Assembly: GCF_001278755.1 (NCBI RefSeq)
Contig: NZ_CP012601.1
Coordinates: 2,232,001 to 2,296,000 of the forward strand
Source of the DNA: Bacillus sp. FJAT-22090
GTDB taxonomy: Bacteria > Bacillota > Bacilli > Bacillales_A > Planococcaceae
Direction: 5' to 3'
Length of the DNA: 64,000 nt
The position numbers and the translations under genes are program-made. Numbering within the stretch: the stretch's first letter is position 1; each line of letters begins with the position of its first letter. Shown piece by piece: positions 18,204 through 25,723 of the stretch. The notes under the pieces were generated by a model. It saw only the letters and a list, made by a program, of their open reading frames with translations. It was not told where the DNA came from and ran no database searches.

Positions 18204-19217
18204 TTAAGAGAAAGAAATACGTTTTCCTGTTTCGGATGATTCAATAATAGCTTCGATCAAACGAACTGGATTATATCCGTCTATACCACTAACAGCTGGC
18301 TCACGATTTTCATTTATTGCAGCTACCATATCCTCAATAATACAATCGTGTCCTTTTTTACCCCAAGGATCGTTTTGTATACGTGATTTTAAAGATTCTA
18401 CTTCCTCATCTTTATAACCTTCTACATCCCACGTTTCAATATATAAAGCATTTTTCCCACTAACTTTCACACTAGCAGTTTCTCCAAAAATAGAAAGGGA
18501 TTCTTCAAGGTTTTGAGGATAGATGGTTGTAGCAGCTTCTATTACGCCAAGTGCCCCACTTTCAAATTCGACAATTCCAGTAGCAACGTCTTCTGTTTCA
18601 ATATCACGGAATCTTGTTGCGACCAAACCTTGAACCGATTTCACTGGGCCCATAAACCATAAAAGCAAATCCAAATTATGTATTGCTTGATTCATTAGAA
18701 CGCCACCGTCAAATTTTTTCGTTCCTCTCCACGGAGCTTGATCGTAATATTCTTGTCCTCTGTTCCATCGAACAGTTGCATTTGCATGGCTTATCTTACC
18801 AAAACCATTAGCATCCATCAGTTTACGAACTTCCATAATTGCCGGACGGTATCTATTTGGATGAACAATTGCAAGTTTTACACCCTCAGAGTTTGCTACG
18901 TCCATCATCTCTTTCGCATCTGCTGAATTTAAAGCCATCGGTTTTTCTGTAATTATATGTTTTTTATACTTTGCAACAATCTTAGTCAAATTAGCGTGAA
19001 GACCAGATGGCACACAAATATTCACTACGTCAATTTGAGGGTTGTCCGCAAGCATTTTATCTAAGTCAGTATATTTTAATACGTTTTCATCATCTATTAT
19101 TAGTCTATCTGGGTTTGTATCACAAATGGCAAATAAGTTTGCGCCTTCTGTATTGCGAATAGCAGCTATATGTTTATCTGCGATGAAACCCATACCTACA
19201 ATTGCAAATTGAATCAT
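18204..19217 (-). CDS. wbpB: Gfo/Idh/MocA oxidoreductase, WbpB/WlbA type
   Basis: NAD-dependent 3-dehydrogenase of 337 residues. Rossmann start IVGMGFIADKHIAAI, then TEKPMALN with the catalytic Lys, and the WlbA-like segment HPNRYRP...VRWNRGQEYYD...WRGTKKFDGGVLMNQAIHNLDLL, where the His is catalytic. WbpB oxidises the C3 hydroxyl of UDP-GlcNAcA to the 3-keto sugar for WbpE. The start overlaps the Wzz-like stop (ATGA), with GAGGGAG upstream. Specificity for the WbpB reaction is supported by the full set of partner genes. Confidence 0.87.
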   Translation of the reverse strand: MIQFAIVGMGFIADKHIAAIRNTEGANLFAICDTNPDRLIIDDENVLKYTDLDKMLADNPQIDVVNICVPSGLHANLTKIVAKYKKHIITEKPMALNSADAKEMMDVANSEGVKLAIVHPNRYRPAIMEVRKLMDANGFGKISHANATVRWNRGQEYYDQAPWRGTKKFDGGVLMNQAIHNLDLLLWFMGPVKSVQGLVATRFRDIETEDVATGIVEFESGALGVIEAATTIYPQNLEESLSIFGETASVKVSGKNALYIETWDVEGYKDEEVESLKSRIQNDPWGKKGHDCIIEDMVAAINENREPAVSGIDGYNPVRLIEAIIESSETGKRISFS

Positions 19218-19951
19218 GCTCTTTTACTCCCTCTTGCTTCTAAAATGTATTTCCATAAAGATAAAATAAAGATTGTCAATAATAACCCTAAGACTAATCC
19301 TGCAATCGCACCTTCTAAACCATAAGATTTAGTTTTTACAACGGATGTTTTTGCCAACTCAGGATGTTCGAATGCAATAATATCATTTCTTACACGTTGC
19401 TCTGTAGCCATTGCATTTGTTAAATCCATCTCAGCAGCACTTAACAAAGTTGTGTAATTATTTATAACAGTGAGATTATCAGTGCCCGCCAAAGCAGTTT
19501 TATATGCTTCAATTGTTGCGTTTAAAGTTTTTACACGTTCTGACTGTGCAGATGCATACGTTTCGGTACCTGTAATAATTTTATCATCTTGTTTCATTAA
19601 GGCTTCTAACAATTGATCATTAAATTGGGTAAGCTCTTTTGTTACTGTTTCTTCGTTATCACCATAGACTTCTGTCTTAATATAACTTCTAGTTGGAACA
19701 AACACTTCTGATTTCCCTGAGAAATGTTGACCATATTTAGCCATAATATGGTCTGGATTTGTTAAAGCCTCTAGTTTCACTGAACCAGTGAATACTGTAC
19801 TTTTACCAACATAATCGCCATCTTTAGGAATAAGCATTGAACCAAAATAGCCTAAAATGGCTGCAATTAATGGGATAATGATAAACCATACTTTCTTTCT
19901 CCAAAAAAATTCTAATGAATCGTATAAACGATAGCTTTTATTTTCCGTCAT
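19214..19951 (-). CDS. Wzz-like polysaccharide chain-length determinant
   Basis: A 245-residue membrane protein with a Wzz domain: N-terminal transmembrane helix (about 21-42, after SLEFFWRKKVWF), an extracellular mainly helical region with a coiled-coil portion (about 110-190), and a C-terminal helix (about 215-237). It lacks the tyrosine-kinase (Wze/CpsD) part and no separate kinase gene is nearby. Such proteins set the polymer length together with Wzy. It follows a hairpin and is translationally coupled to the WbpB-type gene. Confidence 0.85.
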   Translation of the reverse strand: MTENKSYRLYDSLEFFWRKKVWFIIIPLIAAILGYFGSMLIPKDGDYVGKSTVFTGSVKLEALTNPDHIMAKYGQHFSGKSEVFVPTRSYIKTEVYGDNEETVTKELTQFNDQLLEALMKQDDKIITGTETYASAQSERVKTLNATIEAYKTALAGTDNLTVINNYTTLLSAAEMDLTNAMATEQRVRNDIIAFEHPELAKTSVVKTKSYGLEGAIAGLVLGLLLTIFILSLWKYILEARGSKRA

Positions 19952-19987
19952 TTCACTTCTCCTTCAAAAAACATCTAAATATAGGCA

Positions 19988-20021
19988 GGTAGAGGGAAAC
20001 GTGTTAACGTTCCCCTCTACC
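19988..20021 (-). repeat. 15-bp hairpin between aminotransferase and Wzz-like genes
   Basis: GGTAGAGGGAAACGT pairs with its complement with one mismatch around a four-base loop. On the minus strand no T-run follows, so it may stabilise or partly terminate the transcript and lower the expression of downstream genes. Confidence 0.5.
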
Positions 20022-20035
20022 AAATTGCCGTTTTA

Positions 20036-21148
20036 TTATTTCGCAAAAAACTCAGCAATCTTCTCTACAACGTATTGTTGTTGTTCCTCTTTTAATTCTG
20101 GGAACATCGGTAAAGAAAGTGCTTGATCTGCAGCTTTTTCTGCTTTAGGGAAATCCCCTTTTTTATAGCCTAAGCTTTCAAAAACAGGTTGAACATGCAA
20201 TGGTAGAGGGTAATAAATCATCGTTGCAACACCGTTTTCTTTTAAGTAAGCTTGTAATTCATCGCGGCGTTCAGTCAATATTGTGTATTGGTGAAATACG
20301 TGATAGAACCCTTCTGCTATTACAGGTGTTTGAACATGTTCAGACACTTTTTCATTTAGTAAGTTTGTGTAGAATTCTGCATGCTCTCTGCGTTGTTCAC
20401 CCCATTTATCTAAATGAGGGAACTTCACATTTAATACAGCTGCTTGTATCTCGTCTAAACGGCTATTATACCCAAGAACGCTATGATAGTATTTTGGTTT
20501 ACTACCATGCACACGAATTACTCTACTTTTTTCAGCGATATCATCGTTATTTGTAACGACCATTCCACCATCACCATATGCACCAAGGTTTTTAGTCGGG
20601 AAGAAACTATAAGTAGCTGCATCTCCTAATTGACCAACTGAATATTCACCTTGTTTAGCTCCAATTGCTTGAGCTCCATCTTCAACTACAATTAGGTTAT
20701 GTTTATCAGCGATTTCACGAATGCGCACCATATCTGCCATTTGACCATATAGATGTACCGGAATAATCGCTTTTGTTCTATCTGTAATATGTTTTTCAAT
20801 TTCTGCAGGATCAAGATTAAACGTTACTGGATCAATATCAGCATAAACTGGAGTTGCTCCAGCTCTTACAATTGCTCCACCTGTTGCAAAAAATGTAAAA
20901 GGTGTTGTAATTACTTCATCTCCAGCACCAATTCCAGCAGCTTGTAGAGCAATATGTATTGCATCACTACCATTTCCACAACCTATACCATGAGAAACAT
21001 TACTATACTTAGCGATATCCGCTTCCAGTTTCTTCACGTTATCACCTAGAATAAATTGTGAACTACTCATAACACTATCTAATGCTTCCAATACTTCACT
21101 TTTTAAAGATGCATATTGCTCAGATAAATCTAACATTGGTACTTTCAT
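20036..21148 (-). CDS. wbpE: DegT/DnrJ/EryC1 aminotransferase, WbpE type
   Basis: PLP-dependent sugar aminotransferase of 370 residues. Hallmarks: LDLSEQYASLKSEV at the start, GCGNGSDAIHIAL, EDGAQAIGA, and the PLP lysine in SFFPTKNLGAYGDGGMV. It ends in a small domain with NSRLDEIQAAVL and MFPEL. WbpE converts the 3-keto sugar from WbpB to the 3-amino sugar with glutamate as donor. It is separated from tagO by a palindromic region and from the Wzz-like gene by a hairpin, so it may have its own promoter in the gap 21149-21357. Confidence 0.9.
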   Translation of the reverse strand: MKVPMLDLSEQYASLKSEVLEALDSVMSSSQFILGDNVKKLEADIAKYSNVSHGIGCGNGSDAIHIALQAAGIGAGDEVITTPFTFFATGGAIVRAGATPVYADIDPVTFNLDPAEIEKHITDRTKAIIPVHLYGQMADMVRIREIADKHNLIVVEDGAQAIGAKQGEYSVGQLGDAATYSFFPTKNLGAYGDGGMVVTNNDDIAEKSRVIRVHGSKPKYYHSVLGYNSRLDEIQAAVLNVKFPHLDKWGEQRREHAEFYTNLLNEKVSEHVQTPVIAEGFYHVFHQYTILTERRDELQAYLKENGVATMIYYPLPLHVQPVFESLGYKKGDFPKAEKAADQALSLPMFPELKEEQQQYVVEKIAEFFAK

Positions 21149-21254
21149 TTCGTTTACACCAACCTATCATTAAATTAATTATATATGTGAAAAGCACAAA
21201 ATCCCTTTTATAGGTAATTCTCTTTGTCTGATTGAAAACGCTTGTCATTCGAGG

Positions 21255-21310
21255 CAACCTAAGTTCGCGACATCCCTGTCGCAACGGTTGCATGACCCAC
21301 ATCGTGTGGG
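21255..21310. repeat. Compound hairpin element (GCGACA and CCCACA stems)
   Basis: In the tagO-wbpE gap there are two perfect 6-bp stem-loops: GCGACA-TCCC-TGTCGC (21267-21282) and CCCACA-TCG-TGTGGG (21296-21310). CAACC (21255-21259) and GGTTG (21286-21290) enclose the first. The GC-rich, ordered stems resemble dispersed Bacillales repeats of unknown role, from memory. An open frame running across it (21120-21326) is not a credible gene. Confidence 0.6.
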
Positions 21311-21357
21311 CCGCGCGCTGCCACAATATAACAAAACGCTTCTCATCAGTCTAAAAG

Positions 21358-22422
21358 CTAGTTGCGCTTATACCCAACAACCTTCCGGAACACAGAAATA
21401 ATTGGTCGATAATCTTCGTTAACAAGACCAATTTTTTCTGCAATAATTTCAAACGCGATCAAGATAAAGACAAGGATAAAAATTGCCCATCTTAATGTTA
21501 ACGTTTCAAAAGTAATGGCAGCGATACTAAATATCAAACCAAATCCGTATATTACTAATACCGTATCTCGATGTGTTAATCCAAGCGCTAATAATCGATG
21601 ATGCAAATGTGATTTATCTGCAACCGATATCGGCTTTCTATTTACAAGTCTGCGTATTATGGCAAACGATGTATCAAAAATTGGTACTCCTAAAATCATA
21701 ACTGGTACAACAAAGCTAAACAATGTCACACTTTTGTACAATCCTAATAACGATAGAATGGCGATAGCATATCCTAAAAACATAGATCCTGTATCACCCA
21801 TAAAGATTTTCGCTGGGTAAAAGTTGTGAAAAAGAAATCCAAGTGTACTACCTAACAATATTAAGGAAAGAGTTAATATTAACATTTTATCTGCTGAAAA
21901 TGCCAGAAATGCAATACTAGCAAATACAATAGAGGAGATACCTGCTGATAACCCATCTAAACCATCTATTAAGTTGATTGCATTTGTAATTGCCAAAATC
22001 CAAAATAATGTAACGAGATATGAAAATATCCCAAGATCAAATACACCTAAAAATGGGATATTTAACACTTCAATTGTTAGACCACTTCCCATTACTGCAC
22101 AAGCAGCAAGAATCTGGCCTAATAATTTTATTTTCGCAGAAATTTCATATTTATCATCTATTATTCCCAAAACAATGATAATCAATGCACCAACCATAAT
22201 ACCAGTGATTTTTGCTTCATATAATCCTGCCACAAAATATCCAACTGTAACTGCAATGAATATTGCGAGTCCACCTAATCTTGGCATCACGTTTTGATGA
22301 ACCTTCCGTTTGTTAGGTTTATCTACAGCCCCAATTTTATGTGCCAGTTTTATAACGAGTGGAGTAACAGCGATAGCAGTTACCAGGGATACGATAAAAG
22401 CAAGAAGTAATTTTATATCCAA
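21358..22422 (-). CDS. tagO: Undecaprenyl-phosphate GlcNAc-1-phosphate transferase
   Basis: The 354-residue MraY/WecA-family membrane enzyme with about ten to eleven helices. Motifs: IGAVDKPNKRKVHQ, MPRLGGLAIF, the catalytic Asp pair in GIIDDKYE, NAINLIDGLDGLSAG, FMGDTGSMFLG, and HLHHRLLALGL. It transfers GlcNAc-1-P to undecaprenyl phosphate and so starts wall teichoic acid, teichuronic acid or SCWP synthesis. I take the TTG at 22422 (AAGGA eight bases ahead; N-terminus MLD as in B. subtilis TagO); the ATG nine bases earlier nearly touches the ribosome site. As the first gene of the cluster it should set the reducing-end sugar. Confidence 0.93.
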   Translation of the reverse strand: MDIKLLLAFIVSLVTAIAVTPLVIKLAHKIGAVDKPNKRKVHQNVMPRLGGLAIFIAVTVGYFVAGLYEAKITGIMVGALIIIVLGIIDDKYEISAKIKLLGQILAACAVMGSGLTIEVLNIPFLGVFDLGIFSYLVTLFWILAITNAINLIDGLDGLSAGISSIVFASIAFLAFSADKMLILTLSLILLGSTLGFLFHNFYPAKIFMGDTGSMFLGYAIAILSLLGLYKSVTLFSFVVPVMILGVPIFDTSFAIIRRLVNRKPISVADKSHLHHRLLALGLTHRDTVLVIYGFGLIFSIAAITFETLTLRWAIFILVFILIAFEIIAEKIGLVNEDYRPIISVFRKVVGYKRN

Positions 22423-22560
22423 AAATATCATCCTTGTCTTTTTATTTAAGTTTCCTTTTTATTTCTACTCAACCAATAGACGAATCAGCAACATGAAAGT
22501 TTCCTCAATTAATGATTATACTATAAAAATAGAGTTGTAACCAAGTTTAATATAAATAAA

Positions 22561-22607
22561 GAAAAGACTGACTTTTCGCTTCATTATAAGCGATAATCAG
22601 TCTTTTC
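22561..22607. terminator. Terminator after the 22681 gene
   Basis: GAAAAGACTGA pairs with TCAGTCTTTTC (11 bp), with a second CGCTT/AAGCG stem inside. T-runs exist on both strands, so it can stop minus-strand transcription from 23094 before tagO and also work in the other direction. Confidence 0.75.
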
Positions 22608-22680
22608 TATACACTCCATATAAAGGTGAATCTTTTTGCTTACTTACTTTACTCCTCAGTAACTAGCATATTTGCTGTTC

Positions 22681-23094
22681 TCATGAGAAATCTGGCCAAT
22701 TTACTTGAAACTCGTCTCCATCAATTTGCTCAAGGGTACGATACTTGAATGGTAGCAATTCATCCATTTCTAATTCTTCCATTGCGTTTTCAAGAGGGTA
22801 TAATTGAAAACTATCATCATCTTCTACAATTAAATAAGCACCTGCAACTTGTCCCTTTTCTTTAATGTTGATTCGTATGAAAGCAGGAAAATACAAATCA
22901 TTTTTGGACTGAATAATAGAAGATGCAAGAATTACATTTTTACCATCTTGAACTACATTGTCTTGATCAATTTTTTCAAACACTTTTAGAGCCCATGCTT
23001 GGCGTTTGTAATAACCAATTACTTTTGGTGCATGTTCTTCTGCCGATGAACTAGGTGAATTTTTACCCACCTTATTTTTTTCTTCCGAAGCCAT
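22681..23094 (-). CDS. Uncharacterised 137-residue cytoplasmic protein
   Basis: I do not recognise a family. The N-terminus is charged and Ser-rich (SSSAEE), probably disordered to about residue 25; the rest has alternating beta-type segments (KVIGYYKRQAWALKVFEKI, YFPAFIRINIKEKGQVAGAYLIV) and an acidic end. No signal peptide or membrane helix. It is a monocistronic gene with a terminator after it, between tagO and the surface-protein operon. Codon use matches its neighbours. Confidence 0.7.
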   Translation of the reverse strand: MASEEKNKVGKNSPSSSAEEHAPKVIGYYKRQAWALKVFEKIDQDNVVQDGKNVILASSIIQSKNDLYFPAFIRINIKEKGQVAGAYLIVEDDDSFQLYPLENAMEELEMDELLPFKYRTLEQIDGDEFQVNWPDFS

Positions 23095-23211
23095 GTATTT
23101 CCCTCCACAGTTAGCAAAAATCCATACTAATTACGTTAGCACAAATCCAATTTCTTGGCAACAGCTACTACTTTTTACTTATAACCATATGATAGGTTAT
23201 TGGTTACAAAG

Positions 23212-25707
23212 TCAGTCTTTATAAATGGATTGAATATCATCAATAATTATTTCACCATTTGATTTATTCGCATTTTCTGTTTGCATGTAACGAATTGGAA
23301 GATCCATTTTTAGTGGATAAGACAAACCTGTCGGTAGGTTTGCTTCTACAAATCTCCAGTCAGTCCAATTTACATTTTTATCAAAGTCAAGATGTACTAC
23401 TTTTCCAGTTGCATCTTCAAGTTGTGCTCTCAACCAGTTACCTTTTCCATCACCTTTAACCCACATACCGATTTTTTTAGCAGGAGTACTGATTGTTAAT
23501 TTAGTTTTTGCGTTAACGTATGCTCCGGAAGTTCCTGAAGTATTCGTAAAATCATAAACTAGTTTAATAGCTTTCGTACCGTCTCTATCATTCTTAGCTT
23601 CCTGAACAGAAACAGATTTCACACGGTCTCCTGTTGCTTCATAATTAAAAATACCTTTATTAAAAGATTCTAATATAGTTGGAGCAACATTACCTACAAT
23701 TACAGGAATGGTAATAGATTTTGTTCCATACTTCACTGTAATTGTACCAACACCATCTTTATTTTGAGCAGTAAACTTTCCATTAGCTTGTACCGTTCCG
23801 ACAGTCGAAGTCCAGTTAAATGCAGATGCTTCTGTTAAGACTGCTTGTCCATTTTTCATTCCTTTTACAGAAACTTGTACCGTTTGTCCTTTTGCTACTT
23901 CTAAGAAACTATTAGATGGAACAATACTATCTAGAGTATTTGTTACTTTGATTTTGATGTTCGTTGTTTTTCCATCATAAGTTACTACCCCTGAATAAGT
24001 TCCTGGAGCCGCTGACACTACTTGTTTCCCACCACTTGATTTTAAAATGGATGAAGTAACTTTTCCATTCCCAGATACAGCCACCGGATTCATGTATTGA
24101 TCGATTCCTTTTACAGGAACAGATAACTCTGTGTATGCAGCTCCTTGGAATACCTCCATTACATTGGATGCTGGTGTGATTGTATATAAAGGACCTGTTT
24201 TATATTTACTAATAAATAATAAACTGTTTGATACCGCTCGCTCATTTCCATCGGATGGTTTATTATCTACAGTTACTTTGCTATCACCAAGATTTCTTGT
24301 AACTTGAGTAGAAGAACCACCGCCATCAAAGGTCATGGCATAATTTGCACCTAAATCTTTCATCAATTTAGCCGTGTTTTGTAACGTTAAACCCTTACTT
24401 TCAGTTGTTCTTCCATCTATAACGGTTGTAAATATACTTCCGTCGTTCCTGACACCAACAGCTGTTCGCGGTGCTACTCCTGCAACTTTAATCGTTTGGA
24501 TCGTACCGTTTTTCACTAAATGATAACGTCCACTCACAGCTTCTCTTACTTCGTTCCATTCAGCCGGAGTAAATGTTGTTTGAATCTCAATTTTATCCCC
24601 AACTTCCACATTTTGTAAGAATTGACTTGCAAAATTATGTCCAGATAAAATGATTTCTCCTTTATTTAAAGGAGCATTTCCTACTCCAGAAACATTCTCA
24701 ATTACTGTTCCAGTTAAAACTTCCTGTCCATTTAATTTACCTGATTCTACTTTCACTCTAACTTCTGTACCAAGCTCATTCGTATTGGTTGTTGCTGCAA
24801 AGTCTCTTGTATAAACTACTAAATGATTCGCTAATCTTTTTCTATTAACAGAGTTAATAGCATAAGATTGACCGTTCACAGAAACACTCATCGATACTTT
24901 GGGAGCACCAATAATCGCTTTATTGTCTCCTTTAATACCTAAAGCTGCTAATTCATTTATGTTTGTTTGTGGAGTGGAAACAATGGAACCATCCATCATC
25001 ATCAAATCAATAGGCTGACCTTGCTTATCAAAATAATCGGCGTTCACTCCCGCTACAACATGGTAAGAATCATTTTGTTCCACACTATTCGCTTGGGAAG
25101 AAGTTGTTTCAAGACCAATTAATTGGTCTTTAGCAAGTTCTGTTTTAAATCCGATATTAGATGTTTTGCCATCATATTCAATCATAAATACGTTTTGTGC
25201 ACCAATCGCACCATCTATATCAAAGTACTTTTTACGTATTCCTGGTGCAAGTTGAGTTACAGATTGACTCAAGACTTTACCACCTGTAAGGGTTGGTGTA
25301 GCTTCAGTTGGGAATAAATTTGATGAATTACCTGGCACTGTATTTCCTTGTGCATTTGCCAACTCTTTTAATTTTGCTTTAGAAGGCGTTTTGTACTCCA
25401 CATAGCCTGCCATTTTCGTAATGTACATATTACCGCCAAGTCCGTATTGACCGCCATATAAGTTATCATAACGGTACACTCGATACTGCTCGCCTACTTT
25501 TAAAACTCTTTCAAACACTAAACCATTTGAAGTACGTTTCCAAAGATTGATCGGTTTTACTACTTTAATTTTACCGACTTGACCAGGAACCATTAAAATA
25601 CCGTCCCAATAAACTTTGGTAGTTTGTGCTTCTGCTTGGCTTGGTTGGAAAATTGCACCCGTGACGATAGCAAAAACAATAAAAAAGTATAGCATTTTTT
25701 GTTTCAT
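23212..25707 (-). CDS. Exported phosphodiester glycosidase (NAGPA domain)
   Basis: An 831-residue exported protein. Signal peptide (1-28), an N-terminal beta region (about 30-105), a NAGPA/DUF2233 domain (about 215-500) with GVNADYFD, RTAVGV and FDGGGSSTQV, then Ig-like regions (about 515-670) and a C-terminal jelly-roll carbohydrate-binding-like domain (about 675-831). NAGPA domains remove sugar phosphodiester caps, and bacterial members are linked to wall polymers and exopolysaccharides. The GGAGA ribosome site overlaps the stop of the upstream beta-propeller gene 16 bases away, so they form one operon. The substrate is unknown; the adjacent polymer cluster is an obvious candidate. Confidence 0.88.
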   Translation of the reverse strand: MKQKMLYFFIVFAIVTGAIFQPSQAEAQTTKVYWDGILMVPGQVGKIKVVKPINLWKRTSNGLVFERVLKVGEQYRVYRYDNLYGGQYGLGGNMYITKMAGYVEYKTPSKAKLKELANAQGNTVPGNSSNLFPTEATPTLTGGKVLSQSVTQLAPGIRKKYFDIDGAIGAQNVFMIEYDGKTSNIGFKTELAKDQLIGLETTSSQANSVEQNDSYHVVAGVNADYFDKQGQPIDLMMMDGSIVSTPQTNINELAALGIKGDNKAIIGAPKVSMSVSVNGQSYAINSVNRKRLANHLVVYTRDFAATTNTNELGTEVRVKVESGKLNGQEVLTGTVIENVSGVGNAPLNKGEIILSGHNFASQFLQNVEVGDKIEIQTTFTPAEWNEVREAVSGRYHLVKNGTIQTIKVAGVAPRTAVGVRNDGSIFTTVIDGRTTESKGLTLQNTAKLMKDLGANYAMTFDGGGSSTQVTRNLGDSKVTVDNKPSDGNERAVSNSLLFISKYKTGPLYTITPASNVMEVFQGAAYTELSVPVKGIDQYMNPVAVSGNGKVTSSILKSSGGKQVVSAAPGTYSGVVTYDGKTTNIKIKVTNTLDSIVPSNSFLEVAKGQTVQVSVKGMKNGQAVLTEASAFNWTSTVGTVQANGKFTAQNKDGVGTITVKYGTKSITIPVIVGNVAPTILESFNKGIFNYEATGDRVKSVSVQEAKNDRDGTKAIKLVYDFTNTSGTSGAYVNAKTKLTISTPAKKIGMWVKGDGKGNWLRAQLEDATGKVVHLDFDKNVNWTDWRFVEANLPTGLSYPLKMDLPIRYMQTENANKSNGEIIIDDIQSIYKD

Positions 25708-25723
25708 TTAATTGGAATTCTCC

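Noticed and set aside
21120-21326. 68-codon minus-strand frame before the WbpE-type gene
   Set aside because: Crosses the compound hairpin element, overlaps the aminotransferase start, and lacks a ribosome site.
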